Part shown: positions 1-8,882 of the stretch, piece after piece
How positions within the stretch are numbered: position 1 is the first letter of the stretch
Layout: each line of letters begins with the position of its first letter
DNA from: an uncultured Bacillaceae bacterium
Lineage (GTDB): Bacteria > Bacillota > Bacilli > Bacillales > Cytobacillaceae
Direction of reading: 5' to 3'
Assembly: GCA_937995745.1 (NCBI GenBank)
Contig: CALKIU010000115.1
Location: 85,704-149,703 of the forward strand
Length of the DNA stretch: 64,000 bases
Translations under genes and position numbers: made by a program
Notes under the pieces: model-generated
The model's input: the letters and a program-made list of their open reading frames with translations, nothing else
Databases searched by the model: none
Told to the model about the DNA's origin: nothing

Positions 1-400
1 CCTGCTGGGCAAAGGCGAGGAAATGACCGGGGGAAGAACGAGACCCTCCTTGTTGGCCGATGTCTTTGAGGCGTTTATTGGGGCGTTGTATTTGGATCAA
101 GGCTTCGATGCTGTGTTTGCTTTTATGGAAAAACATGTATTTCCTAAAATCAAGAACGGTGCTTTTTCTCATGTGATGGATTATAAAAGCATGCTGCAGG
201 AATTGGTCCAACGCGACGGTTCGGGAGAAATTGAATATAAAATTTTGCAGGAACGGGGTCCCGCCCATAACAGGGAATTTGTTTCCCAAGTGATCTTGAA
301 AGGAAAGGAACTTGGAGTAGGCATGGGAAAATCAAAAAAAGAAGCGGAACAGAAAGCCGCTCAACGGGCATTGGAAAAATTAAAATCCCTGCCCAAATAA
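1..400 (+). CDS. rnc: Ribonuclease III, C-terminal part (5' end outside window)
   Basis: RNase III cleaves double-stranded RNA in rRNA processing and mRNA decay. The window enters the gene in its catalytic domain; the first complete codon is at base 2. What remains is the end of the nuclease domain (TGGRTRPSLLADVFEAF, including the acidic residue of DVFEAFIGALYLD) and a full dsRNA-binding domain (DYKSMLQELVQ to EAEQKAAQRALEKL). The ERLEFLGD signature must lie upstream of the window. An ATG at 23 lies inside the domain and is not the start. The gene is followed by smc, as in Bacillus subtilis (rnc-smc-ftsY). Confidence 0.95.
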   Translation, partial: LLGKGEEMTGGRTRPSLLADVFEAFIGALYLDQGFDAVFAFMEKHVFPKIKNGAFSHVMDYKSMLQELVQRDGSGEIEYKILQERGPAHNREFVSQVILKGKELGVGMGKSKKEAEQKAAQRALEKLKSLPK

Positions 401-450
401 GGCGGATGCCGAGCTAAGGCTTTTTGATGTTTGGGAGGGAGAGAAAAAGC

Positions 451-3400
451 GTGTATTTAAAACGATTGGAAATCGTCGGTTTTAAGTCGTTTGCCGACCG
501 CGTCGAGATCGAATTTGTTCCCGGGGTAACCGCCGTTGTCGGACCGAACGGGAGCGGAAAAAGCAATATCACCGATGCCATCCGCTGGGTTCTGGGCGAA
601 CAGTCGGCCAAATCATTGCGCGGTGCGAAAATGGAAGATATCATTTTCGCCGGCAGCGAAACGCGGAAACCGCTAAATTACGCTGAGGTTACATTAATCC
701 TTGACAATGAAGATCAGTTTCTTCCTGTTGATTATCAAGAAGTGAGCGTAACGAGAAGGGTATTCCGCTCCGGAGAAAGTGAATTTCTCATTAATAAACA
801 GCCTTGCCGTTTGCGTGATATAGTCGATCTGTTCATGGATTCGGGGGTTGGCCGGGAAGCATTCTCCATCATCAGCCAAGGCAAAGTGGAAGAAATCTTA
901 AACAGCAAACCGGAAGACCGGCGGACGATTTTTGAAGAAGCGGCAGGAGTTTTAAAGTATAAAAACCGGAAGAAAAAAGCGGAAGAAAAACTGGCGGAGA
1001 CGGAAGGAAATTTGGACCGGGTCAGCGATATCATTTTTGAACTTCAAAGCCAGCTTGAACCTTTGGAAAAGCAAGCTTCCGCAGCCAAAGATTTTTTACA
1101 TAAAAAAGAAGAATTGGAACGATTTGAAGTTGCCCTTATCGCATATGAGATTGAACAACTGTACGACAAATGGAAAACATTGTCGGCCCATGTCGAAGAG
1201 CAGAAAAACAAAGAAATTGAATTGTCAGCGGAGATCCAGGCAAGAGAAGCAAAAATTGAAGAAGTCAGATGGAAAATACAGAATTTAGATGAAGGAATAA
1301 ACGATTTGCAAGACAAATTGCTGTTGGCGAGTGAAGAATTGGAAAAATTGGAAGCCCGCAAGGAAGTATTAAAAGAAAGAAAAAGAAATGCCGAGCAAAG
1401 AAAAGCACAGCTTGAACAAACGATTCGCAATTTGTCGGTGAAAATTGCGGAACTTTCCGCACAGAAGGAAAGTCAGCAGGATATCGTCGGACGCCATGAA
1501 CAAGAACACGCCGCTCTCAGAGACAGCCTTTCCGAAAAACGGAAAGTTCTGTCCCAATACAGCGAAAATATTAACGAGCAAATAGAAGCGTTAAAAAGTG
1601 ATTATATTGAACTCCTCAATCAACAGGCCGCTTTAAAAAACGAATTGCAGAATATAGAACAACGAATCGCTCAAAATGAACATTTGGCCGGAAAACTGGA
1701 GAAGGAAAATGAAAAATATTTGGCGGAGCGGAATAACATTGAAAAGAAAAAAGCGGCGGTTTTGGAAGAATTGGCATTTGTGGGCGAACAGTTGGAAGAA
1801 CAGATCCGCCTGTACAGAAATGAGCAACAGCTGCTGGATGAAGCGCGAAACAGCCTCAAGAAAAAAGAGCGTGTTTTGAATGAGTTGTTCCAGCAATTGC
1901 AAAAAATTAAATCCAGAAAAGACACGTTGCAGGAAATGGAAGATGAATATGCCGGGTTTTACCAGGGGGTAAGGGAGGTGCTTAAGGCGCGGAACGGCAC
2001 ATTGTCCGGCATTGAAGGAGCAGTGGCGGAACTGATTCAAGTGCCGAAAGAATATGAACGCGCCATTGAAACGGCCCTGTCCGGCTCCATGCAGCATATC
2101 GTTGTCGACATGGAGGAAAGCGCGAGGAAAGCAATCAGCTATTTAAAGGCAAACGGCTTCGGCCGGGCTACTTTTCTTCCTCTCGATGTCATCAAAGGAA
2201 AATATTTGTCCGATGCACAAAGAGCCGTCATTACCCGACACCCCTCCTATATAGGAATCGCCGCGGAATTAATCCATTATGACCGAAAATACAGCAATAT
2301 AATGGAAAACCTCCTCGGAACGGTAGTCATTGCCCGCGATTTGCGGGGGGCAAATGAAATGGCCAAGGCCCTCCACTACCGTTTGCGCATCGTGACGGTT
2401 GAAGGCGATGTTGTCAATCCGGGCGGCTCCATGACCGGGGGCTCATACCGCGTGCAAACCTCTTCGCTGTTAAGCCGAAAAAACGAATTGGAACAACTGA
2501 AAAAACAGCTTGCGGAGATGGAGGAGAAAACTTCCGGACTGCGAGAAGAAGTACAGCAACTAAGAAATGAGATTGCCGTGCGCGAACAGAATTTGGAAAA
2601 ATGCCGCGTAAAAGTGGAAGAACTTCGACTGAAAGAACAATCCGTCAAGGGACAATTGCACGAAACAGAGATTGAAGAAAAAGCAATCAACGAAAGATTG
2701 TCACTATATGATCTTGATAAAGAGCAGCTGAAGGAAGAATTAAATAATTTTGCCCATAAACGCGTCGAACTCCAAGAACAACTGCGCCATTGCGGCGAAA
2801 AGATTCAGCAACTTGAACGGGACATTTCGATGCTCAATAAGCGGAGAGAAACGCAAAAATCTTCAAAAGAAATGCTGGTTGAAGAGATCGGGGAGCTAAA
2901 AGTTCAAATTGCGGCCAAAACAGAGCAGCTTTCGCATGCAAAAGAAAAGTTGCAAACTCTGATTGGCGAACTGGAAGAACATAAAAAGAGAAAATCATGC
3001 GAAGAGGAACATTTGCGGGCGCTTATCCGTGACATCGATGGCCATTTGTCGGAAGAAGCGCGTTTGGAAGAAGATATTAAAGAAAAACTTGGCAACAAAA
3101 ATGTTCTGATGGAACGGATCTCTTCGCTCCGGGCGGAACGTCTGCAGCTTTATACGGGCATAGAAGATGATGAATTGGAAGTCAAAGGTTTGAAAAAACA
3201 ACATAAAGAGCTTTCCTCTGATTTAAAAGCGGATGAAGTCCAATTAAACAGGTTGGATGTAGAATTGGAAAATTTGCTCGCTCATTTGCGGGAAGAATAT
3301 TTGCTCACTTTTGAAGGGGCAAAAGCGGAATACCCGCTCACCGTTTCCCCGGAAGAAGCAAGGGAAAAAGTCGAATCTCTCAAATTCGCCATCGAGGCGA

Positions 3401-4020
3401 TGGGAACGGTCAATTTGGGTGCCATCGAAGAGTATGAGCGCGTGTCGCAACGATATGAATTTTTGCTTAAACAAAAAGAAGATTTGGAACAAGCCAAAGA
3501 GACTCTGTACAAAGTCATTAAGGAAATGGATGAGGAAGTAAAGAAACGGTTTGCCGGCACTTTTGACGGTGTCCGCCATCATTTCTGCCATGTTTTTCAA
3601 GTCTTATTCGGCGGAGGAAAGGCGGATTTGCGTCTGACGGAACCGGATGATCTTCTCAACACGGGCATTGACATTGTTGCCCAACCTCCGGGAAAGAAGT
3701 TGCAAAATCTGGGCCTTCTGTCCGGAGGAGAACGGGCTTTGACGGCCATTGCCCTGCTCTTTTCCATTTTGAAGGTGCGTCCCGTGCCATTCTGTATCTT
3801 GGACGAAGTGGAAGCGGCCTTGGATGAAGCGAACGTTGTCCGTTTCAGCCAATACTTAAAAAATTGCAGCGAAGAAACGCAATTTATCGTCATTACCCAT
3901 CGCAAAGGAACGATGGAAGAGGCGGACGTCCTTTACGGCGTAACGATGCAGGAATCGGGAGTTTCGAAGCTTGTTTCCGTCCGTTTGGAAGATTCGAATG
4001 AATTTGTGCAACAATTATAA
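451..4020 (+). CDS. smc: Chromosome segregation ATPase SMC
   Basis: SMC is the ATPase subunit of the SMC-ScpAB condensin that compacts and segregates the chromosome. The 1189-residue length fits the family. The Walker A motif GPNGSGKS is at residues 31-38, the ABC signature LSGGE near 1090 and Walker B FCILDEVEAALDE near 1114. Two long coiled coils flank a hinge around residues 510-660 (FYQGVREVLKARNG to VVNPGGSMTGG). I chose the GTG at 451 because GGAGGGAGA lies 8 bases upstream and the protein then begins MYLKRLEIVGFKSF, like B. subtilis SMC; in-frame TTG and ATG codons at 424/427 lie upstream of that Shine-Dalgarno sequence. ftsY follows after 15 bases. Confidence 0.97.
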   Translation: MYLKRLEIVGFKSFADRVEIEFVPGVTAVVGPNGSGKSNITDAIRWVLGEQSAKSLRGAKMEDIIFAGSETRKPLNYAEVTLILDNEDQFLPVDYQEVSVTRRVFRSGESEFLINKQPCRLRDIVDLFMDSGVGREAFSIISQGKVEEILNSKPEDRRTIFEEAAGVLKYKNRKKKAEEKLAETEGNLDRVSDIIFELQSQLEPLEKQASAAKDFLHKKEELERFEVALIAYEIEQLYDKWKTLSAHVEEQKNKEIELSAEIQAREAKIEEVRWKIQNLDEGINDLQDKLLLASEELEKLEARKEVLKERKRNAEQRKAQLEQTIRNLSVKIAELSAQKESQQDIVGRHEQEHAALRDSLSEKRKVLSQYSENINEQIEALKSDYIELLNQQAALKNELQNIEQRIAQNEHLAGKLEKENEKYLAERNNIEKKKAAVLEELAFVGEQLEEQIRLYRNEQQLLDEARNSLKKKERVLNELFQQLQKIKSRKDTLQEMEDEYAGFYQGVREVLKARNGTLSGIEGAVAELIQVPKEYERAIETALSGSMQHIVVDMEESARKAISYLKANGFGRATFLPLDVIKGKYLSDAQRAVITRHPSYIGIAAELIHYDRKYSNIMENLLGTVVIARDLRGANEMAKALHYRLRIVTVEGDVVNPGGSMTGGSYRVQTSSLLSRKNELEQLKKQLAEMEEKTSGLREEVQQLRNEIAVREQNLEKCRVKVEELRLKEQSVKGQLHETEIEEKAINERLSLYDLDKEQLKEELNNFAHKRVELQEQLRHCGEKIQQLERDISMLNKRRETQKSSKEMLVEEIGELKVQIAAKTEQLSHAKEKLQTLIGELEEHKKRKSCEEEHLRALIRDIDGHLSEEARLEEDIKEKLGNKNVLMERISSLRAERLQLYTGIEDDELEVKGLKKQHKELSSDLKADEVQLNRLDVELENLLAHLREEYLLTFEGAKAEYPLTVSPEEAREKVESLKFAIEAMGTVNLGAIEEYERVSQRYEFLLKQKEDLEQAKETLYKVIKEMDEEVKKRFAGTFDGVRHHFCHVFQVLFGGGKADLRLTEPDDLLNTGIDIVAQPPGKKLQNLGLLSGGERALTAIALLFSILKVRPVPFCILDEVEAALDEANVVRFSQYLKNCSEETQFIVITHRKGTMEEADVLYGVTMQESGVSKLVSVRLEDSNEFVQQL

Positions 4021-4035
4021 AAGGGAAGTGAACGT

Positions 4036-5028
4036 ATGAGCTTTTTTAAAAAATTGAAGGAAACGATTACCCAACAAACGACTATCGTGACAGAAAAATT
4101 CAAAGAAGGTTTGGCGAAAACCCGTGAAAATTTTACCGACAGGGTCAATGAACTTGTCGCCCGCTATCGGAAAGTCGATGAAGAATTCTTTGAAGAACTG
4201 GAAGAAATCTTGATCGCGGCAGATGTCGGCTTTCATACTGTCATGGAATTGATTGATGAATTAAAATTTGAGGTGAAAAAACGGAAAATTCAAGACCCGG
4301 CAGAAGTGCAAAGCGTCATTTCCGAAAAGCTTGTCGAAATTTATCAAAAAGGGGACGACGCACCCGCCAAGTTGAATATCCGGGAAGGCGATTTGACGGT
4401 GATTCTTTTTGTCGGCGTAAACGGGGTCGGAAAGACAACAACTATCGGCAAGCTGGCACACCGCTTCAAGTCGGAAGGAAAAAAAGTTCTTTTGGCTGCG
4501 GGTGATACATTCCGTGCCGGAGCGATTGAACAGTTGGAAACGTGGGGAGAAAGAGTCGGCGTGGAAACAATTAAACATGCTCCCGGTTCTGATCCCGCCG
4601 CGGTGATATATGACGCCATTCATGCGGCCAAATCCAGAAAAGCGGATATATTGCTGTGTGATACGGCCGGGCGTTTGCAAAATAAAGTAAACTTGATGAA
4701 GGAACTGGCAAAAATAAAACGGGTGATTGAACGGGAGGTGCCGGGTGCGCCCCATGAAGTGCTCCTGGTTCTTGACGCCACGACGGGGCAAAATGCCCTT
4801 GTCCAGGCAAAAACATTTAAAGAAGCAACCGATGTGACGGGTATTGTGTTAACAAAGCTCGACGGGACGGCAAAAGGCGGAATAGTTCTTGCCATCCGCA
4901 ATGAATTGAATATTCCCGTGAAACTTGTCGGACTGGGTGAAAAGTTGGACGATTTGCAAGAGTTTGATCCGAAGCAATATGTTTACGGATTGTTTGCCAA
5001 TTTGATAGAAAAAGAAGAAGCCTCTTAA
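4036..5028 (+). CDS. ftsY: Signal recognition particle receptor FtsY
   Basis: FtsY is the SRP receptor GTPase that docks SRP-ribosome complexes at the membrane. It has a short charged N-terminal region, a helical N domain and a GTPase G domain. The P-loop GVNGVGKT starts at residue 127, DTAGR at 209, and TKLDGTAKGG is present. The 330-residue length matches Bacillus FtsY, which lacks the long acidic A domain of E. coli. The Shine-Dalgarno AAGGGAAGTGA precedes the ATG. It is probably co-transcribed with rnc and smc and ends at a strong terminator. Confidence 0.97.
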   Translation: MSFFKKLKETITQQTTIVTEKFKEGLAKTRENFTDRVNELVARYRKVDEEFFEELEEILIAADVGFHTVMELIDELKFEVKKRKIQDPAEVQSVISEKLVEIYQKGDDAPAKLNIREGDLTVILFVGVNGVGKTTTIGKLAHRFKSEGKKVLLAAGDTFRAGAIEQLETWGERVGVETIKHAPGSDPAAVIYDAIHAAKSRKADILLCDTAGRLQNKVNLMKELAKIKRVIEREVPGAPHEVLLVLDATTGQNALVQAKTFKEATDVTGIVLTKLDGTAKGGIVLAIRNELNIPVKLVGLGEKLDDLQEFDPKQYVYGLFANLIEKEEAS

Positions 5029-5065
5029 ACAGCCGTTGTCATTTGTTAATCTGTATGGCATTTTG

Positions 5066-5096
5066 AAAGAGTGTCTGTGCGGACACTCTTTTTTTA
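5066..5096 (+). terminator. Rho-independent terminator of rnc-smc-ftsY
   Basis: A 10-bp perfect stem (5066-5075 with 5082-5091, core GAGTGTC/GACACTC), a 6-base loop and a run of T residues. It lies about 40 bases after ftsY. Confidence 0.9.
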
Positions 5097-5170
5097 AAAA
5101 TGGTGCGGGCTATTTCAACATAAAAAACTACGTATTTGGCGGCCGTTCTTTTGTTTAAAGGAAGCTTGTA

Positions 5171-5204
5171 CCGGATTTGCAGGCGCATATGGCTGCACAT
5201 CCGG
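5171..5204 (+). other. GC-rich hairpin upstream of the ylxM-ffh promoter
   Basis: CCGGAT (5171-5176) pairs with ATCCGG (5199-5204), and TGCAG (5178-5182) with CTGCA (5193-5197), separated by a single T/C mismatch. No T-run follows, so it is not a terminator. It lies 28 bases before the -35 box of the next promoter. The rest of the ftsY-ylxM gap shows no gene. Confidence 0.5.
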
Positions 5205-5231
5205 CAGTTTGTTTGCGGGAAGGGAACATTC

Positions 5232-5260
5232 TTGACAGAACCTGTTAGCGGGTGTACACT
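5232..5260 (+). promoter_or_regulatory. Sigma-A promoter for ylxM-ffh
   Basis: A perfect -35 TTGACA (5232-5237), a 17-base spacer and -10 TACACT (5255-5260). Transcription would start near 5267, shortly before ylxM. Confidence 0.8.
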
Positions 5261-5300
5261 TTGTTTGTAAAGTCTTTTTACTTAACACAGGTGATGATCG

Positions 5301-5633
5301 ATGCTTGAAAAGACAACCCGCATGAATTACTTATTTGATTTTTATCATTCGCTGTTGACCCCGAAACAGCGGAACTATATGTCCCTTTATTATCACGACG
5401 ATTTGTCGCTCGGAGAAATTGCCGAGGAATATGGTGTCAGCCGGCAAGCGGTTTATGACAATATTAAACGGAGCGAGGCCATGCTGGAAGAATACGAAGA
5501 GAAGCTGTCGCTCTTTGAAAAATTTAAAAAGCGCACCATCATCTTGCAGAAAATGAAAGATATTTTAAACGAAAAACCTTTATCCCGGGAAGCTCTTTTA
5601 GAAGCGGTTGCCGAGCTGGAGAAATTAGACTAG
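5301..5633 (+). CDS. ylxM: Putative DNA-binding protein YlxM, SRP-associated
   Basis: A 110-residue protein of the YlxM/p13 family with a sigma70 region-4-like helix-turn-helix (LSLGEIAEEYGVSRQAVYDNI, about residues 33-53) and a helical C-terminus. In firmicutes this gene regularly precedes ffh; the streptococcal homologue has been reported to modulate SRP GTPase activity. Here it is 14 bases upstream of ffh in the same transcript. The ATG follows an AGGTGATGATCG ribosome-binding region. The molecular role is not shown by the sequence. Confidence 0.9.
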   Translation: MLEKTTRMNYLFDFYHSLLTPKQRNYMSLYYHDDLSLGEIAEEYGVSRQAVYDNIKRSEAMLEEYEEKLSLFEKFKKRTIILQKMKDILNEKPLSREALLEAVAELEKLD

Positions 5634-5647
5634 GAGGTCCATATCTG

Positions 5648-7003
5648 ATGGCTTTTGAAGGATTAGCCGACCGTCTGCAAAGCACGATGAGAAAAATCCG
5701 CGGAAAAGGCAAGGTTTCCGAAACGGATGTAAAAGAAATGATGCGGGAAGTCCGCCTTGCCCTTTTGGAAGCGGATGTAAACTTTAAGGTCGTAAAGCAA
5801 TTTGTGAAAAAAGTCAGTGAACGAGCTGTTGGCCAGGAAGTCATGAAAAGTTTGACACCGGGTCAGCAGGTCATCAAAGTGGTCAAAGAAGAACTGACCG
5901 AATTAATGGGCGGAGAACAGAGCAAAATCGCCGTGGCGGCCCGTCCGCCGACCGTTGTGATGATGGTCGGTCTGCAAGGGGCGGGAAAAACGACGACAAC
6001 GGGAAAGCTGGCCAATCTGCTTCGCAAAAAATATAACCGCAATCCCCTTCTTGTCGCTGCGGACATATATCGTCCAGCTGCCATTAAACAGTTGGAAACA
6101 TTGGGACGTCAGCTCAATATGCCTGTGTTTTCCCTGGGCGATAAAGTCAGCCCTGTGGAGATTGCCAGGCAAGGAATTGCAAAGGCGAAGGAAGAACATT
6201 ATGACTACGTGTTAATCGATACGGCAGGGCGTCTTCATATTGACGAAGAGATGATGGAAGAATTAAAGGAAATGAAAGAAGTCGCCAAGCCGGATGAAAT
6301 TTTTCTCGTCGTCGATGCGATGACCGGACAGGATGCAGTCAATGTTGCCCAAAGCTTTAACGAACTGCTCGGTTTGACCGGAGTCATTTTGACAAAATTG
6401 GACGGGGACACCCGGGGCGGAGCTGCTTTGTCGATCCGGGCCGTTACCAATACTCCGATAAAATTTATCGGTGTCGGCGAAAAAATGGATGCTCTTGAAG
6501 TGTTTCATCCGGAACGGATGGCTTCCCGCATTTTGGGGATGGGCGATGTTTTAACTTTGATTGAAAAGGCCGAGGCGCAAGTGGACGAGGAAAAAGCGAA
6601 AGAATTGGAGAAAAAAATGCGAACCGCCTCCATCACGCTGGAAGATTTCCTCGATCAACTGAGACAACTCCGGCAAATGGGACCGCTTGAGGATCTGTTG
6701 AAAATGGTGCCCGGTTTTAATAAAATAAAAGGCCTTAACAATCTAAAAATAGATGAAAAACAACTTGTTCATGTGGAAGCGATTATCCAATCGATGACCA
6801 AAGAAGAAAGACTGAATCCGGAAATCATCAATGCGAGCCGGAAAAGAAGAATTGCCAAAGGGAGCGGCACTTCCATCCAAGAAGTCAACCGTCTCCTCAA
6901 ACAGTTCGAAGATATGAAAAAAATGATGAAGCAAATGTCCGGAATGCAACAAAGAGGAAGGAAAAAAAGAGGCGGCTTCAAGTTTCCTTTCAACCCGTTT
7001 TAA
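5648..7003 (+). CDS. ffh: Signal recognition particle protein Ffh (SRP54)
   Basis: Ffh binds the 4.5S/6S RNA and the signal peptide of nascent membrane and secreted proteins and docks with FtsY. It has an N domain, a GTPase domain (P-loop GLQGAGKT at residue 108, DTAGR, TKLDGDTRGG) and from about residue 300 a methionine-rich M domain (MKKMMKQMSGM, basic C-terminus). Its 451 residues match Bacillus Ffh. The start ATG at 5648 follows AGGAGGTCC. It is co-transcribed with ylxM. No clear terminator separates it from the rpsP region. Confidence 0.97.
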   Translation: MAFEGLADRLQSTMRKIRGKGKVSETDVKEMMREVRLALLEADVNFKVVKQFVKKVSERAVGQEVMKSLTPGQQVIKVVKEELTELMGGEQSKIAVAARPPTVVMMVGLQGAGKTTTTGKLANLLRKKYNRNPLLVAADIYRPAAIKQLETLGRQLNMPVFSLGDKVSPVEIARQGIAKAKEEHYDYVLIDTAGRLHIDEEMMEELKEMKEVAKPDEIFLVVDAMTGQDAVNVAQSFNELLGLTGVILTKLDGDTRGGAALSIRAVTNTPIKFIGVGEKMDALEVFHPERMASRILGMGDVLTLIEKAEAQVDEEKAKELEKKMRTASITLEDFLDQLRQLRQMGPLEDLLKMVPGFNKIKGLNNLKIDEKQLVHVEAIIQSMTKEERLNPEIINASRKRRIAKGSGTSIQEVNRLLKQFEDMKKMMKQMSGMQQRGRKKRGGFKFPFNPF

Positions 7004-7055
7004 AATAATAGCTGCCCACTTTATTGGGGAAAATTCAGGTGACAAGAAAAAAACC

Positions 7056-7088
7056 TTTACAAACCTTATTGACTTCTGTTAGTATAAT
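7056..7088 (+). promoter_or_regulatory. Candidate rpsP promoter (-10 only convincing)
   Basis: A perfect TATAAT at 7083-7088 lies 36 bases before the rpsP ATG. The nearest -35-like match, TTTACA at 7056-7061, has a 21-base spacer, and a TTGACT at 7069-7074 is too close. The -10 is convincing and the -35 is not. Confidence 0.4.
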
Positions 7089-7123
7089 TATCTGTGTGAA
7101 ACTTTTCGGAGGTGTTTTTAAGT

Positions 7124-7396
7124 ATGGCAGTAAGAATTCGTTTAAAACGCATGGGAGCCAAGAAAACTCCTTTTTACCGCATTGTAGTGGCAGACTCTCG
7201 TTCACCGCGTGATGGACGTTTTATTGAAACAATCGGAACTTACAATCCATTGACAGAGCCTGCGCAAATTGAAATTAACGAAGAGCTTGCTCTGAAATGG
7301 CTGCAAAACGGAGCCAAGCCTTCTGACACAGTTCGCAATCTTTTCTCGAAACAAGGAATTATGGAAAAATACCATCACTTAAAAAACAGCAAATAA
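7124..7396 (+). CDS. rpsP: 30S ribosomal protein S16
   Basis: A small 90-residue ribosomal protein needed for 30S assembly. It begins MAVRIRLKRMGAKK and carries the S16 signature FYRIVVADSRSPRDGRFIE and IGTYNPL. The start at 7124 is preceded by GGAGG at 7108-7112 and gives the exact family length; an in-frame upstream start would add unrelated residues. It is followed by khpA and probably shares its transcript, which ends at the terminator at 7673. Confidence 0.97.
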   Translation: MAVRIRLKRMGAKKTPFYRIVVADSRSPRDGRFIETIGTYNPLTEPAQIEINEELALKWLQNGAKPSDTVRNLFSKQGIMEKYHHLKNSK

Positions 7397-7406
7397 GCGA
7401 TCGGCG

Positions 7407-7637
7407 ATGAAAGAGTTAATTGAAACATTAGTCAAACCCCTTGTTGACTTTCCGGAAGATGTGGAAGTTTTTGTTGCAAAGGAAAACGGCAATGAAATTT
7501 ACCGCCTGAAATGCAACAAAAGCGACCTGGGGAAAGTAATTGGAAAGCAAGGGCGTGTCGCCAAAGCGATTCGAACTGTTGTCGCTGCAGCAGGTGCATC
7601 GCAAAAGAAAAAAGTTTTTGTGGAAATTATCGATTAA
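7407..7637 (+). CDS. khpA: KH-domain RNA-binding protein KhpA (YlqC)
   Basis: A 76-residue single KH-domain protein. The RNA-binding GxxG loop is GKQG in DLGKVIGKQGRVAKAIR. In streptococci KhpA pairs with KhpB/Jag and affects cell division and elongation; a ribosome-related role is also suspected because of its constant place between rpsP and rimM. Its ATG lies 10 bases after the rpsP stop with only a weak Shine-Dalgarno sequence, suggesting translational coupling. Confidence 0.93.
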   Translation: MKELIETLVKPLVDFPEDVEVFVAKENGNEIYRLKCNKSDLGKVIGKQGRVAKAIRTVVAAAGASQKKKVFVEIID

Positions 7638-7965
7638 TTTCTGCAGTTGCAATGAAGTGTCTGGCACTTTCGAAAAAAGGAAGGGAACCCCCTTCCTTTT
7701 TTCAACCCTTATTTTTCTCCCTTTCCGGGACAGCATTTTCATCTGGAAAAAGTTCAAACGCGGTTAGAAAAATGATAAAAAAGTGTTAAGATATTAACAA
7801 GGTTTTGAGCCGCATCGTTTTGCCGGCCCATTACCCTCTTCTTTTCCATGTTTAAAAGGCGCGGAACGAAATGTCTGCCCGGCTTCAACGTTTATTGGAC
7901 ATTGTTTTAAAATGGCGGGAAAAGTTTTTGGGTATGTTCAATGTGCAATGGGAGGTTCGTCAAGT
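7638..7965 (+). other. khpA-ylqD intergenic region
   Basis: Holds the khpA terminator (7673-7702) and then about 260 bases without a gene. A weak promoter-like pair, TTAGAA (7764-7769) and TAAGAT (7787-7792) with 17 bases between, could drive ylqD-rimM-trmD, but both boxes are poor. Overlapping short reading frames here lack ribosome-binding sites. Confidence 0.5.
7673..7702 (+). terminator. Strong rho-independent terminator after khpA
   Basis: A 13-bp perfect stem: an A-run plus GGAAGGG (7673-7685) pairs with CCCTTCC plus a T-run (7690-7702) around a 4-base loop. It separates rpsP-khpA from ylqD-rimM-trmD. Confidence 0.92.
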
Positions 7966-8358
7966 TTGCAGATTATCCAAAATGTTGTTGTCAAACAAGT
8001 GTTGACGGAAAAAAGCAAGGCCGAACTCCTGCGTAAATACGAAGCAGCCCGTTTGCAGCTGCAAAAAGAAAAGGAACAGCTCCGTTTTGAAGCAAAAAGA
8101 ATGGAAAAGACAAAAAAATTTCATCCGGCCAGCGTCAGAAAACATTTTGAAAAAGAAATACAAAATAGAGAAGAGAAGATCAAGCTTCTGGAATTTCAAA
8201 TTGAACAATTGCATCTTCTTCCCCTCGGGAGCGAATTGAAGGAAGGGGAAGTACAGGCGTTGGTGGAAGTGGCTGTCGGAGATCGCTGGGAAGATATTGT
8301 CAAAAAGAAGACAATCATCATTAAAGACGGGATTGTATCCGAAATTCGGCAGGGGTGA
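7966..8358 (+). CDS. ylqD: YlqD family protein
   Basis: A conserved Bacillaceae protein of unknown function, 130 residues from the chosen start. The first 20 residues (LQIIQNVVVKQVLTEKS) match the N-terminus of B. subtilis YlqD. A charged coiled coil follows at about residues 20-85 (KYEAARLQLQKEKEQLR), and the C-terminal part looks like a compact beta domain (VEVAVGDRWEDIVKKKTIIIKDGIV). I place the start at TTG 7966 because GGAGG is 10 bases upstream at 7951; the ATG at 7912 adds an unrelated leader. It overlaps or abuts rimM. Confidence 0.85.
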   Translation: MQIIQNVVVKQVLTEKSKAELLRKYEAARLQLQKEKEQLRFEAKRMEKTKKFHPASVRKHFEKEIQNREEKIKLLEFQIEQLHLLPLGSELKEGEVQALVEVAVGDRWEDIVKKKTIIIKDGIVSEIRQG

Positions 8359-8363
8359 TGCGT

Positions 8364-8882
8364 ATGGAAAAGTGGTTTAATGTCGGGAAAATTGTCAATA
8401 CCCATGGAATCAAGGGGGAAGTCCGCGTCATTTCCGTGACCGATTTTCCCGAAGAGCGTTATGCAAAAGGCAGCCGGTTATATTTGTTTTTGCCCCGTAA
8501 AAAAGAGCCGGAGGAATTGATTGTCAAATCCCACCGGAAGCATAAAAACTTTGACTTGCTTACTTTTGAAGGCTATGACCACATCGATCAGGCGGAAAAA
8601 TTGAAAGGCGGAATTTTGAAAGTTCATGAAAGCCAGCTGAGCCCTTTGGAAGAAGGAGAATTTTATTTTTATCAAATTATCGGTTGCGCGGTTTATACGA
8701 CGGGAGGAGAAGAAATCGGGACTGTCAAAGAGATATTAACGCCGGGGGCAAATGACGTCTGGGTCGTCAAAAGTCCGGAAGGCAAGGAATACCTCATTCC
8801 TTATATTGAGCCGGTTGTGAAAAAAGTGGACATCGAGAAACGGATGATTGAAATCGAACCGATGGAAGGTTTGCTGTCATGA
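8364..8882 (+). CDS. rimM: 16S rRNA processing protein RimM
   Basis: RimM binds S19 and helps mature the 30S subunit head. The 172-residue protein has the RimM N-terminal beta barrel (FNVGKIVNTHGIKGEVRV) and the C-terminal PRC barrel (YQIIGCAVYTTGGEEIGTV, EYLIPYIEPVVKKVD). ATG 8364 lies six bases after AGGGGTG; in-frame GTG 8355 and ATG 8358 overlap the ylqD stop and are alternatives. trmD starts inside its stop codon (ATGA). Confidence 0.95.
   Translation: MEKWFNVGKIVNTHGIKGEVRVISVTDFPEERYAKGSRLYLFLPRKKEPEELIVKSHRKHKNFDLLTFEGYDHIDQAEKLKGGILKVHESQLSPLEEGEFYFYQIIGCAVYTTGGEEIGTVKEILTPGANDVWVVKSPEGKEYLIPYIEPVVKKVDIEKRMIEIEPMEGLLS

Noticed and set aside
1044..1430. Long minus-strand frames inside smc and other genes
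   Set aside because: They mirror the codon structure of strongly supported + strand genes and lack ribosome-binding sites or known motifs.
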